Shown: positions 34,724 through 43,226, numbered from the stretch's first letter. The stretch is 64,000 bases of DNA from Sphingobacterium sp. CZ-2 (GCF_004526235.1 NZ_CP038159.1:1550001-1614000), one strand, 5' to 3'. Made by a program: numbers and translations. Notes: generated from the sequence alone by a model not told the origin.

Positions 34724-34830
34724 TTTGTCATTCCATCGTTGAAATTTCCAAAAATCCCATTAATATCCAACTAAAAATAACAATCCTATTTAAACATTCC
34801 GTACATTTACTTGTCATACTAATAATTGTT

Positions 34831-35268
34831 ATGCTAAAGGAAAAATTCAATCAATATTCATTCATCCTGGATCGGACAGCCAGGCGGGTAAAACAGTATG
34901 CCCAGACCTCCTTTTCCAGCCATGGCATTGATCTAACGGTAGATCAATGGACGGTCATCAAAACGCTTTACGAAGCGAAGGACCTTACCCATAAAGAGAT
35001 TGCAGATGAATGTGGTAAGGATCAGCCGACCATGACCAGGATCATTGATCTCTTGTTGAAAAAAGGATTGGTCATGCGGGTGGAAAACCCCAACGATCGT
35101 CGTAGCCTGCATATTCAATTGACCTCAACGGGCAATCAACAAGTCGAAAAACTTGCTCCGCTCGTGAAGGAATTCCGTATGAAAGCCTGGGAGAACCTAA
35201 CAGACGAGGACTTCCAACATTTTACCAGAATATTAAACAAGATCTATTCAAATCTAGAAACAACATAG
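34831..35268 (+). CDS. MarR-family transcriptional regulator
   Basis: 145 residues from the ATG at 34831 (MLKEKFNQYSF); the frame upstream to 34720 has no promoter-compatible start. Winged helix-turn-helix of the MarR type: helices with DLTVDQWTVIKTLYEAKDLT, the recognition helix region KEIADECGKDQPTMTRIIDLL, and the wing RVENPNDRRSLHIQLTSTG. It is the first gene of an operon with the reductase (2-base gap) and ferredoxin, so it probably controls them in response to a small ligand or redox/lipid signal. The promoter region has a TACATTTA near-consensus -7 box. Confidence 0.92.
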   Translation: MLKEKFNQYSFILDRTARRVKQYAQTSFSSHGIDLTVDQWTVIKTLYEAKDLTHKEIADECGKDQPTMTRIIDLLLKKGLVMRVENPNDRRSLHIQLTSTGNQQVEKLAPLVKEFRMKAWENLTDEDFQHFTRILNKIYSNLETT

Positions 35269-35270
35269 CT

Positions 35271-36275
35271 ATGATAACAACAGATATATGCATTATCGGA
35301 GCTGGACCCGTTGGTCTATTCGCTGTCTTTGAAGCTGGATTATTAAAGATGCGTTGCCATCTAATCGATGCCTTGCCTCAGATCGGCGGACAACTTTCCG
35401 AGATCTACCCCCATAAACCCATTTACGATATCCCTGGATATCCGAGCATTACCGCACAGGAGCTGATCGACAATCAGTTGAAACAGATCGAGCCCTTCCA
35501 TCCTACCTTCAGTTTGGGGGAACGCGTTGATGCGCTTCAGAAACAAGATGATGGAAGCTATATCGTGCTGGGATCTGAAGGAACACAGATCCACTGTCAG
35601 GTAGTGGTGATCGCTGGTGGATTGGGTTGTTTTGAGCCCCGTAAGCCGGAGATCCTGAACCTGGAAAACTATGAAGGAAAACAGGTACACTACATGGTTA
35701 GGGATCCGGAAAGATTCCGTGACCAACGTATTGTGATCGCTGGAGGGGGTGATTCGGCCTTGGACTGGACTATTTTCCTGAGTGATGTAGCCAAAGAAGT
35801 CACCTTGGTACACCGGAGCGATAGTTTTAGAGGGGCTCCAGATTCTGCGGAAAAAGTATACCACTTGGCGCAGGAAGGAAAGATCAACCTGCTACTCTCC
35901 CATAACCTGCAAAGTCTGAACGGAAATGGCCATATGGAAAGCATTTCCTTGATCAATAAGAACAAGGAGGCCATCCAGTTGGATACCGATCATTTTATCC
36001 CACTGTATGGCCTTAGCCCGAAACTGGGACCTATTGCAGATTGGGGATTGCAGATCGACAAGAACGCGATCGAAGTAAACACCTTCGATTATTCCACCAA
36101 TATTGAACGCATCTTTGCGATAGGCGATATCAATACCTATCCCGGAAAATTGAAACTGATTCTTTGTGGGTACCATGAAGCTGCCTTGATGGCACAAAGC
36201 GCCTTCAGATATGTGTATCCGGATCAGAAGTTGAGTTTTAAATACACCACCGTAAATGGAGTAAACGCATTTTAG
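35271..36275 (+). CDS. Ferredoxin--NADP(+) reductase, thioredoxin-reductase-like (TrxR-type FNR)
   Basis: 334 residues, FAD enzyme of the YumC-type FNR family. The FAD-binding site reads CIIGAGPVGLFAVFEAGLL at the N-terminus and the NADPH site VIAGGGDSALDWTIFLSDV near residue 160. The thioredoxin-reductase CxxC pair is absent, which separates it from TrxB. The C-terminal FAIGDINTYPGKLKLILCGYHEAA closes the FAD domain and is followed by the family's extra C-terminal tail. It passes electrons between NADPH and the ferredoxin encoded 3 bases downstream, which could feed the acyl-ACP desaturase upstream. The partner assignment is inference from gene order. Confidence 0.92.
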   Translation: MITTDICIIGAGPVGLFAVFEAGLLKMRCHLIDALPQIGGQLSEIYPHKPIYDIPGYPSITAQELIDNQLKQIEPFHPTFSLGERVDALQKQDDGSYIVLGSEGTQIHCQVVVIAGGLGCFEPRKPEILNLENYEGKQVHYMVRDPERFRDQRIVIAGGGDSALDWTIFLSDVAKEVTLVHRSDSFRGAPDSAEKVYHLAQEGKINLLLSHNLQSLNGNGHMESISLINKNKEAIQLDTDHFIPLYGLSPKLGPIADWGLQIDKNAIEVNTFDYSTNIERIFAIGDINTYPGKLKLILCGYHEAALMAQSAFRYVYPDQKLSFKYTTVNGVNAF

Positions 36276-36278
36276 AAC

Positions 36279-36608
36279 ATGGAAGATATCATCACCATAA
36301 AAGTAGAAGACCGCGATGGCAGCACCCAAGAGGTGCAAGTACCTACCGACGTCAACCTGAGCCTGATGGAAATCCTGAAGGCTTCAGAATACGATATCCT
36401 AGCGACCTGTGGAGGAATGGCACTCTGCGCCACCTGCCATGTAGAAGTATTGGCCGGCGCAGAAAACCTTTCAGAACCTGAAGATCAGGAACTGGACATG
36501 CTCGACACCCTTCCTGATGCGGATTCGCAAAGCCGATTGGCATGCCAGATTCGATTGCATCCGGAAAATGAAGGTCTGCATATTAAGATCAGGGGCAGTT
36601 TGCAATAA
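36279..36608 (+). CDS. 2Fe-2S ferredoxin (adrenodoxin/ISC type)
   Basis: 109 residues, small acidic electron carrier. The four cluster cysteines are visible in the pattern C-x5-C-x2-C (LATCGGMALCATCHVEVL, residues about 45-55) plus the distal one in RLACQIRLHP. The preceding loop and the acidic helix EPEDQELDMLDTLPDA match vertebrate-type and bacterial ISC/P450-partner ferredoxins. It is translationally close to the reductase and is the likely carrier from NADPH through the reductase to the acyl-ACP desaturase. A small hairpin (AAGTGTA/TACACTT, 36616-36634) follows the stop codon. Confidence 0.93.
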   Translation: MEDIITIKVEDRDGSTQEVQVPTDVNLSLMEILKASEYDILATCGGMALCATCHVEVLAGAENLSEPEDQELDMLDTLPDADSQSRLACQIRLHPENEGLHIKIRGSLQ

Positions 36609-36790
36609 AAATTATAAGTGTACTTTTTACACTTAGTTAGTTGGAATTAAGTCCTTGAGAACAAATAAGATAGGAGATTGTTTAATTAAGAAAAGGGGGC
36701 ATAATCTAAAATTAATGCAATTATTTAATAGATAATGCAATAAAATGTCAGATATTTGTACCTTATTTTAAAATTCTTTTAAAGAAACAT

Positions 36791-38110
36791 ATGATGTTGC
36801 TAAATCGTTCTGAGAGAAACTTTCCAAGAGTTGTCGTTATAGGTGCTGGCTTCGGAGGGGTGGAAGTTGCCCGCCGACTGAAGAACAAGGAAGTTGAAGT
36901 ATTATTGATCGACAGAAACAATTACCATACTTTTCAACCTTTGATGTACCAAGTGGCAACCGGAACCCTAGCATCGGATTCCATCTCTTTTCCACTTCGG
37001 AAAATGTTCAAGAACCAACAGAACTTTCGTTTTCGATTGGCAGAGGTCCAACAGATCAATACCGCTGAAAAAATAGTGCATACATCGGTAGGCGACTACG
37101 ATTACGATTACCTGGTGATCGCAACAGGAGCTACCAGCAATTTCTTTGGCAACAAGGAAGTGGAAAAATACTCCCTTCCGATGAAGAGTATTGTGGAAGC
37201 CTTGAATATCCGTTCCTACATGATCCAGAATCTGGAAGAGGCTGTCCTTCGGAAGAATACCTCCGATAGAGAGCGTTATTTGAATTTTGTGGTTGTGGGT
37301 GGCGGACCAACGGGGGTTGAACTTTCTGGTGCGATTGCAGAATACCAACAGCATATGCTGAAAAAGGATTACCCAGAACTTTCTACCTATGAGATGAAGG
37401 TCTATCTGGTAGAAGGTACAGGAAAGATTTTGGGCGCCCTTTCGGAAAAATCATCCCGTGATGCGGAGCGTTATTTGAATGAATTGGGTGTGAAAGTGAC
37501 CTTGAATACGGTAGTTACAGGCTATGATGGCAATACGGTCACCTTATCTTCCGGCGAACAGATTCCTACTAAGACGGTGATCTGGGGAGCGGGAGTTATG
37601 GGACAGATGCCAGAAGGCTTAAGTCCGGAAATCATTGAACGTGGAAACCGTATCCGTATTGATGAGCAATGCCGAGTTGAAGGGTTGGAAGATGTGTATG
37701 CGATTGGCGATGTTTCTGCTATGATCACGGAGGAGAATCCTCGTGGATTGCCAGGGGTTGCTCCTGTGGCGCAACAACAGGGTAAATATGTGGCAGAGCA
37801 TATCATGAATGCGCTCAATAAACAGGAAAGTAAGGGTTTTAAGTATTTTGATAAGGGATCCATGGCTACGGTAGGAAGAAATCGTGCGGTTGTGGATATG
37901 GGAAGCCTGCATATGAAAGGCTTTTTGGCCTGGATGACCTGGATGTTCGTGCATTTGGTATCTATCTTTGGATTTAGGAACAGGGTGGTGACTTTTGTGA
38001 ACTGGACCATCAAATTTTTAACGAAGAACTCGGGTATCAGGTTGATTATTCATAAGTACGAAAGACCAAAGCCAGAACCAAAAGTAAAAGCTGAAAATAA
38101 AGCGTATTAA
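36791..38110 (+). CDS. Type II NADH:quinone oxidoreductase (NDH-2)
   Basis: 439 residues, single-subunit, non-proton-pumping NADH dehydrogenase bound to the inner face of the cytoplasmic membrane. Two Rossmann dinucleotide sites are evident: VVVIGAGFGGVEVARRL (FAD, N-terminus) and FVVVGGGPTGVELSGAIAE (NADH, about residue 170). The quinone-site AQQQGKYVAEHI motif is near residue 325. The C-terminal hydrophobic/amphipathic part (FLAWMTWMFVHLVSIFGF) anchors it to the membrane. Monocistronic with its own terminator; the 180-base upstream gap is AT-rich and contains no other gene. Confidence 0.93.
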   Translation: MMLLNRSERNFPRVVVIGAGFGGVEVARRLKNKEVEVLLIDRNNYHTFQPLMYQVATGTLASDSISFPLRKMFKNQQNFRFRLAEVQQINTAEKIVHTSVGDYDYDYLVIATGATSNFFGNKEVEKYSLPMKSIVEALNIRSYMIQNLEEAVLRKNTSDRERYLNFVVVGGGPTGVELSGAIAEYQQHMLKKDYPELSTYEMKVYLVEGTGKILGALSEKSSRDAERYLNELGVKVTLNTVVTGYDGNTVTLSSGEQIPTKTVIWGAGVMGQMPEGLSPEIIERGNRIRIDEQCRVEGLEDVYAIGDVSAMITEENPRGLPGVAPVAQQQGKYVAEHIMNALNKQESKGFKYFDKGSMATVGRNRAVVDMGSLHMKGFLAWMTWMFVHLVSIFGFRNRVVTFVNWTIKFLTKNSGIRLIIHKYERPKPEPKVKAENKAY

Positions 38111-38129
38111 AACAAACTAGATAAAGGTT

Positions 38130-38174
38130 AAAGAGGCCGTATCAAAACTTTCGAGTTAGATGCGGCCTCTTTTT
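38130..38174 (+). terminator. Terminator of the NDH-2 gene
   Basis: A long stem (AAAGAGGCCGTATC at 38130-38143 with GATGCGGCCTCTTT ending at 38172, one G.T pair) runs into five T. Confidence 0.88.
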
Positions 38175-38181
38175 GGTTCGG

Positions 38182-38280
38182 TATGTACGTATATTGTCAG
38201 TGGGATGTAAGTAGGGTTTAAGTATCTTTTAGCACTTACACCTCACTTACATGGCACTTAGAACATGCTTTCAGTGCGAA
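38182..38280. repeat. Degenerate 11-bp tandem array B
   Basis: In the 508-base gap between the NDH-2 and PolX genes. Units include ACTTACACCTC (38234), ACTTACATGGC (38245), ACTTAGAACAT (38256) and GCTTTCAGTGC (38267), each 11 bases; AAGTA words at 38209 and 38220 keep the spacing. The array ends in TTTCAGTGCGAA, close to the TTTCAGGGCGAA end of array A. Confidence 0.7.
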
Positions 38281-38408
38281 GGAAGTTTTGTTAAAATTTG
38301 TTAATATGGAGGGGGAGATATACGATAGGCATATGCTTTGCGTTTATGTATTAAAGAAAAGCAAAAGAGTAAAAATTTCATAATTTAGGTTAATAATTGG
38401 TTTGGTAA

Positions 38409-38440
38409 AATCCTGAGGTTCCCCACCTCAGGATTTTTTT
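38409..38440 (+). terminator. Orphan terminator upstream of the PolX gene
   Basis: A perfect 10-bp stem (AATCCTGAGG at 38409-38418, partner 38426-38435) is followed by a T run. The NDH-2 gene already has its own terminator 235 bases earlier, so this one may end an unannotated short transcript, though no consensus promoter is evident. Confidence 0.8.
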
Positions 38441-38470
38441 GTTTTTGTTAGTTTTCTAGTTATTTGGAGA

Positions 38471-38511
38471 GCCTCCGTCATTGGGAGAGCCTCCGTCATT
38501 GCGAGGAGGCC
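38471..38511. repeat. Fragment of the nested-palindrome repeat family
   Basis: CCTCCGTCATTG occurs twice, 20 bases apart (38472 and 38492); the second continues into GCGAGGAGG, the outer-arm sequence of the elements at 8958, 18253 and 30635. Inner arms are absent. Confidence 0.65.
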
Positions 38512-38618
38512 GAACCCAATGACATATTTTTTCACCATTAGCCTTTTCTTAATGAAGTATATTATTAAAAGATAGATTATCTTCGCATATTTACCATCCT
38601 CATTAAACAAAAACAATC

Positions 38619-40280
38619 ATGACAAATAAAGACATAGCTAAAGTCTTCAAATTATGTGGACAACTCATGGAGCTTCACAATGAGAATTCCTTTCGTACCA
38701 AAGCTATGGCGAACGCCTCCTTCCGAATAGATAAATTACCTTTTGCGGCCAGCACTTCCAACCTGGAAGAACTGAGCGAGCAACCCAATATCGGGAAAAG
38801 TACCGCTGAGAAAATCCTACAAGTTTTAACCACCGGCACGTTCCCTGAAATAGAAAAACTGATCGAGAAAACCCCGGAGGGCATCATCGAAATGTTAAAG
38901 ATCAAGGGACTCGGTCCAAAGAAAATCCAGATCATCTGGAAGGATTTAGAGATCGAATCCGTGGGCGAGCTGTATTATGCCTGTAATGAAAACCGCTTGG
39001 TCGAAGCCAAGGGGTTCGGCTTAAAAACCCAAGAAGACATCAAGAAATCCATTGAGTTTTCCATCGCCAACCAAGGTTGGTTCCTCTATGCAAGGGTAAT
39101 GCCCTTTGCGGAAAACCTAATCAAAAACCTTCAAGAAAAAACAAGCAATAAACTCTCGTTTACAGGAGATTACCGTCGAAAGATGGAAGTTTTACAGCAG
39201 GTACAAATCCTGTGCGAAGGAACATCTGAAGAAGCCCTTCAACTGGTTAAATCGCTGGAATTTGAAATGGATATAAACCAGGAAAGCGGCAGGATCAGCT
39301 TCCGGGAAGAGAATGGGTTTGCCTTTGAGGTCATCCCTACTCCTGCTTCCGATTTCGCCAAGAACCTTCTCTTAACCACCGGTTCTCCCCTACATATCCA
39401 GCAATTGGAAAACCTTGGCGAGCTAAAATCCTTGCCAACAGAAGAGGAAATCTACCAATCCTTGGGATTAGCTTATATAGAACCCGAACTACGCGAAGGC
39501 AATCAGGAAATCGAATTGGCGAAAACCAATAGCCTACCTACCCTCATTACCTATCAAGATCTGAAAGGAAGTCTCCATAACCACTCCACCTATTCCGATG
39601 GTGTGCATAGCTTGGCAGATATGGCCAACTATTGCAAAAACGAGCTGGGGCTGGAATACCTGGGTATTTGCGACCATTCCCGAACAGCAGTCTATGCCAA
39701 TGGGCTTTCTATTGAACGCGTGGAAGAACAATGGCGAGAGATCGACCAATTGAACCAAGAGCTTGCTCCTTTCAAAATATTCAAAGGGATCGAGTCGGAT
39801 ATTTTGGGCGATGGCTCTTTGGATTATCCAGCCGAGATCCTATCCAAATTCGATTTTGTGGTAGCATCGATTCACGGCAACCTGAAAATGGAGGAAGAAA
39901 AAGCAACTAATAGGTTAATCAAAGCTATTGAAAACCCTTATACCACGATACTTGGACATCCGACAGGAAGGTTATTATTATCTCGCGCCGGATACCCCAT
40001 CGACTATAAAAAAGTCATCGATGCCTGTGCCTCAAATCAGGTGGTCATTGAGATCAATGCCAATCCATTACGCTTGGATCTTGATTGGCGCTGGCAGCAA
40101 TATGCCTTGGAAAAAGGCGTCCTCCTTTCCATCAATCCCGATGCGCACCGAAAAGAAGGACATCTGGACATGGAATTTGGCGTTTATGTGGCACGTAAAG
40201 GCGGCCTGACCAAAGAAAAATGTTTGAACGCATTTAGTTTATCAGAAATATCTTCTTATTTTACCAACAACAAGAAATAA
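38619..40280 (+). CDS. polX: PolX-like protein: HhH plus degenerate polymerase domain plus intact PHP phosphoesterase
   Basis: 553 residues with the PolX layout: N-terminal helix-hairpin-helix region (NIGKSTAEKILQVL, residues 57-70; IKGLGPKKIQIIW, 95-107), a polymerase beta-like palm (about 175-270) and a C-terminal PHP domain (about 315-553). In the palm the conserved GS-x-RRG and D-x-D signatures read TGDYRRKMEVLQQVQILCEG, so the two catalytic aspartates are Gln194 and Gln196. The PHP metal ligands are all there: LHNHSTYSDGVHSL (H320, H322), GICDHSR, GIESDIL, VASIHGN, LGHPTGR and NPDAHR. It is probably a 3'-5' exonuclease or phosphoesterase without polymerisation, acting in DNA repair. Monocistronic with the M1 gene 25 bases on. 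Confidence 0.88.
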   Translation: MTNKDIAKVFKLCGQLMELHNENSFRTKAMANASFRIDKLPFAASTSNLEELSEQPNIGKSTAEKILQVLTTGTFPEIEKLIEKTPEGIIEMLKIKGLGPKKIQIIWKDLEIESVGELYYACNENRLVEAKGFGLKTQEDIKKSIEFSIANQGWFLYARVMPFAENLIKNLQEKTSNKLSFTGDYRRKMEVLQQVQILCEGTSEEALQLVKSLEFEMDINQESGRISFREENGFAFEVIPTPASDFAKNLLLTTGSPLHIQQLENLGELKSLPTEEEIYQSLGLAYIEPELREGNQEIELAKTNSLPTLITYQDLKGSLHNHSTYSDGVHSLADMANYCKNELGLEYLGICDHSRTAVYANGLSIERVEEQWREIDQLNQELAPFKIFKGIESDILGDGSLDYPAEILSKFDFVVASIHGNLKMEEEKATNRLIKAIENPYTTILGHPTGRLLLSRAGYPIDYKKVIDACASNQVVIEINANPLRLDLDWRWQQYALEKGVLLSINPDAHRKEGHLDMEFGVYVARKGGLTKEKCLNAFSLSEISSYFTNNKK

Positions 40281-40305
40281 CCAAAATAATATCCTCATAT
40301 CGATC

Positions 40306-41973
40306 ATGAAGTTAAACGGAAAATCTTTTTTATTGGGATTGATGCTGATGGCTGGCACACAGACCGGACATGCCCAATTGATGAAGGCCAAAGAAATCTA
40401 TACCAAGGCAGATTCCCTACGAGGGGAATTGACACCTTTGAGAACCTGCTATGATATCCAATACTACCACTTGGACATCAAGGTGGATATAGACAATAAA
40501 TTCATCAGCGGCAGCAATGAATTCCAGTTCAAGGTAGTAGATCGATTCAATAAACTTCAGTTCGACCTGTTCGATAACCTCTCTGTAGACAAAGTCGTTT
40601 ATAAAGGAAAGGAACTGCCTTTTACGAGGGAATACAATGCGGTATTTGTCACTTTCCCAAACTACCTGGAAAAAGGAACGGAAGATTCGTTTACCGTTTT
40701 CTATTCCGGGAACCCGATACAAGCCACCAGAGCGCCTTGGGATGGTGGGTTTGACTGGAAGAAAGACAGCAAGGGCAAACCTTGGGTCGCGACCGCTGTT
40801 CAGGGGCTTGGCGCGAGTGTATGGTGGCCAAACAAAGATCATCAATCGGATGAGGTAAACGGCATGATGATCTCTGTTGCAGTACCTAATGGCGTCATGA
40901 ATGTTTCCAACGGAAGGCTTGTTAAAACCGAAAAACTGAAAGGAAATTACACCAAGTACCATTGGAAAGTGGATAACCCGATCAATAATTACAATGTGGC
41001 ATTGAACATTGGTGACTATGCCCATTTCAAGGAAGTATATGCTGGTGAAAAAGGGAAACTGGACCTGGATTATTATGTGCTGAAAGAGAATGCGAACAAG
41101 ATCGATTTTCTGAAGAAGAACGCCAAAGAAACCCTGAAAGCCTTTGAACACTGGTTCGGGCCCTACCCATTTTATGAAGATGGCTATAAACTGGTAGAGA
41201 CCGCCCATTTGGGTATGGAACATCAAAGTGCGATCGCCTATGGTAACAAATATAAGAATGGCTACCTGGGTGGCGACGGATCAGGCACAGGTTGGGGATT
41301 GAAATGGGATTTCATCGTGGTGCATGAATCCGGTCATGAATGGTTCGGCAATAACATCACCGCAAAGGATCTGGCCGATATGTGGATCCATGAAAGCTTC
41401 ACCAATTATTCGGAGGCCCTGTTCATCGATTATTACTATGGCAAAGAAGCCAGCCAGGCATACGTCAATGGTAACCGAAGAGGGATTACCAATCAAACAC
41501 CTATTCAAGGTCCATACCATGTGAATAAGGAAGGATCTGGCGACATGTACAACAAAGGCGGTGTGTTACACAATATGATCCGCACGATGATCGATGATGA
41601 CGAGAAATGGCGAGCGATTTTGAGGGGTATGAACAAGACCTTCTACCACCAGACCGTGGATTACAACGACATTTTGAAATACATGACCGAACACAGTGGC
41701 ATAGACCTGAGCAAGGTCTTTGAACAGTATGTGCAACGAAAAAGCATCCCTACGCTGGAGATCAGAAATGCTGGTCGCCCGGGATCCTTTATAATCCGCT
41801 GGAATTCAGAGGTCGACAACTTCCATATGCCGGTCCACATCTTCGATAAAGATGGTAAAAAGGTATTGATAAAACCGACTACGAAATGGTCTACGCACCG
41901 TTTTGAAGGGCAGACCACGGAGACCATAAAAGCGGATACCTTCAATTATTATATCGGGGTGACCACACAATAA
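40306..41973 (+). CDS. Exported M1-family zinc metallopeptidase
   Basis: 555 residues with a signal peptide (MKLNGKSFLLGLMLMAG, cleavage near GHAQ). The N-terminal beta domain (YHLDIKVDIDNKFISGSNEFQ) precedes the thermolysin-like catalytic domain with zinc motif HESGHEWFGNN (H-E-x-x-H) and the third ligand Glu 18 residues on in HESFTNYSEAL. The exopeptidase motif, normally GAMEN, reads GMEHQ here, as in the Bacteroidota subgroup. The long C-terminal helical domain of classical aminopeptidase N is absent; a short domain follows, so the protein is shorter than E. coli PepN. Periplasmic peptide degradation is likely. It lies 25 bases after polX, possibly co-transcribed. Confidence 0.93.
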   Translation: MKLNGKSFLLGLMLMAGTQTGHAQLMKAKEIYTKADSLRGELTPLRTCYDIQYYHLDIKVDIDNKFISGSNEFQFKVVDRFNKLQFDLFDNLSVDKVVYKGKELPFTREYNAVFVTFPNYLEKGTEDSFTVFYSGNPIQATRAPWDGGFDWKKDSKGKPWVATAVQGLGASVWWPNKDHQSDEVNGMMISVAVPNGVMNVSNGRLVKTEKLKGNYTKYHWKVDNPINNYNVALNIGDYAHFKEVYAGEKGKLDLDYYVLKENANKIDFLKKNAKETLKAFEHWFGPYPFYEDGYKLVETAHLGMEHQSAIAYGNKYKNGYLGGDGSGTGWGLKWDFIVVHESGHEWFGNNITAKDLADMWIHESFTNYSEALFIDYYYGKEASQAYVNGNRRGITNQTPIQGPYHVNKEGSGDMYNKGGVLHNMIRTMIDDDEKWRAILRGMNKTFYHQTVDYNDILKYMTEHSGIDLSKVFEQYVQRKSIPTLEIRNAGRPGSFIIRWNSEVDNFHMPVHIFDKDGKKVLIKPTTKWSTHRFEGQTTETIKADTFNYYIGVTTQ

Positions 41974-42082
41974 TTGACAGTGGATTTCGTTAGCAATACC
42001 AGATATCGAAAAAATAAAAAAGTTCTTCGTAAAATGAACATTTTTATGGAAGCGGCTTTATATAAAAACCATTTTTTTTCAT

Positions 42083-42090
42083 TAGGTTTG
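42083..42090 (+). promoter_or_regulatory. -7 promoter box of the mreB operon
   Basis: TAGGTTTG, a perfect TAnnTTTG. CTTTA at 42056-42060 is a weak -33 candidate, 22 bases upstream. The implied transcript start is near 42097, 27 bases before the ATG at 42124. Confidence 0.5.
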
Positions 42091-42123
42091 CATTTAAATT
42101 TTACAATATACTTTCACAAATAA

Positions 42124-43146
42124 ATGGGGCTTTTTAATTGGTTTACGCAAGAAGTTGCAATAGACTTGGGTACAGCTAACACCCTGATCATTCACAATGA
42201 CAAAGTAGTAGTTGACGAGCCATCTATCGTAGCATTTGACCGCACGACAAATAAGGTAATTGCCATCGGTCGGCAGGCCATGCAGATGGAGGGTAAGACA
42301 CACGATAATATTAAAACAGTAAGACCATTGCGCGATGGGGTAATTGCGGATTTCACAGCTGCAGAACACCTGATCAGAGGCATGGTCAAACTGATCAATA
42401 AAGGAAAATCCTGGTTCTTCCCATCTTTACGTATGGTAGTTTGTATTCCTTCTGGTATCACCGAGGTGGAAAAACGTGCCGTACGCGACTCTGCAGAGAT
42501 TGCAGGAGCAAAAGAGGTCTACTTGATCCATGAACCTATGGCAGCTGCTGTGGGTATCGGGATTGATGTAGAAGAGCCTGTAGGGAACATGATCATCGAT
42601 ATCGGTGGTGGTACGACCGAGATTGCGGTTATCGCCTTATCGGGTATCGTCTGCGACCAATCCATTCGTGTAGCGGGAGATAATTTTGACTCGGACATCG
42701 TTCAGTACATCCGTCGTCAACATAACATCATGATCGGAGACCGTACGGCAGAGAAGATCAAGATCGAAGTGGGGGCTGCTCTTCCGGAGCTGACCGATCC
42801 ACCAGAAGATTTTGCTGTTCAAGGACGTGATTTGATGACCGGTATTCCTAAGCAGATTACCGTATCCTATACCGAGATTGCACATTGTTTGGATAAATCC
42901 ATCTCTAAGATCGAAGAAGCTATCCTTAAAGCCTTAGAGATCACTCCTCCGGAATTATCAGCTGATATTTACCAAACAGGTATCTACCTAACTGGAGGTG
43001 GTGCTTTATTGAGAGGATTGGACAAACGTATCCAAGCAAAAACAAAATTACCTGTTCACGTTGCTGAAGACCCACTACGTGCGGTTGTACGCGGAACAGG
43101 GATCGCATTAAAGAACATTGGACGTTTCAAGTTCTTGATGCAGTAA
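42124..43146 (+). CDS. mreB: Rod shape-determining actin homologue MreB
   Basis: 340 residues, the normal length. Actin-fold ATPase that forms membrane-bound filaments guiding sidewall peptidoglycan synthesis. Signatures: phosphate 1 EVAIDLGTANTLI at the N-terminus (after an amphipathic MGLFNWF membrane-binding segment), VCIPSGITEVEKRAV, phosphate 2 NMIIDIGGGTTEIAVIAL, and the adenosine motif IYLTGGGALLRGLDKRI. First gene of the elongasome operon mreB-mreC-mreD-mrdA-rodA. A perfect 13-bp hairpin without a T run separates it from mreC and may tune relative amounts of MreB and downstream products. Confidence 0.98.
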   Translation: MGLFNWFTQEVAIDLGTANTLIIHNDKVVVDEPSIVAFDRTTNKVIAIGRQAMQMEGKTHDNIKTVRPLRDGVIADFTAAEHLIRGMVKLINKGKSWFFPSLRMVVCIPSGITEVEKRAVRDSAEIAGAKEVYLIHEPMAAAVGIGIDVEEPVGNMIIDIGGGTTEIAVIALSGIVCDQSIRVAGDNFDSDIVQYIRRQHNIMIGDRTAEKIKIEVGAALPELTDPPEDFAVQGRDLMTGIPKQITVSYTEIAHCLDKSISKIEEAILKALEITPPELSADIYQTGIYLTGGGALLRGLDKRIQAKTKLPVHVAEDPLRAVVRGTGIALKNIGRFKFLMQ

Positions 43147-43167
43147 TTAATGAACAATACTTATTCC

Positions 43168-43207
43168 GTACGCGATATAATGTCTCTCAGCACGTTATAT
43201 CGCGTAC
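43168..43207 (+). promoter_or_regulatory. Perfect hairpin between mreB and mreC
   Basis: GTACGCGATATAA (43168-43180) is exactly complementary to 43195-43207, with a 14-base loop. No T run follows, so it is not an intrinsic terminator. It lies in the only sizeable gap (80 bases) of the operon and could be an mRNA processing or stability element. Confidence 0.7.
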
Positions 43208-43226
43208 CTATTAAAAGAGATTTAGA

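Noticed and set aside
40417..41226. 269-residue minus-strand ORF inside the M1 peptidase gene
   Set aside because: Antisense shadow of a well-supported gene, with no promoter or recognisable domain. The same holds for 54547-55116 inside aroC and 37522-38013 inside NDH-2.
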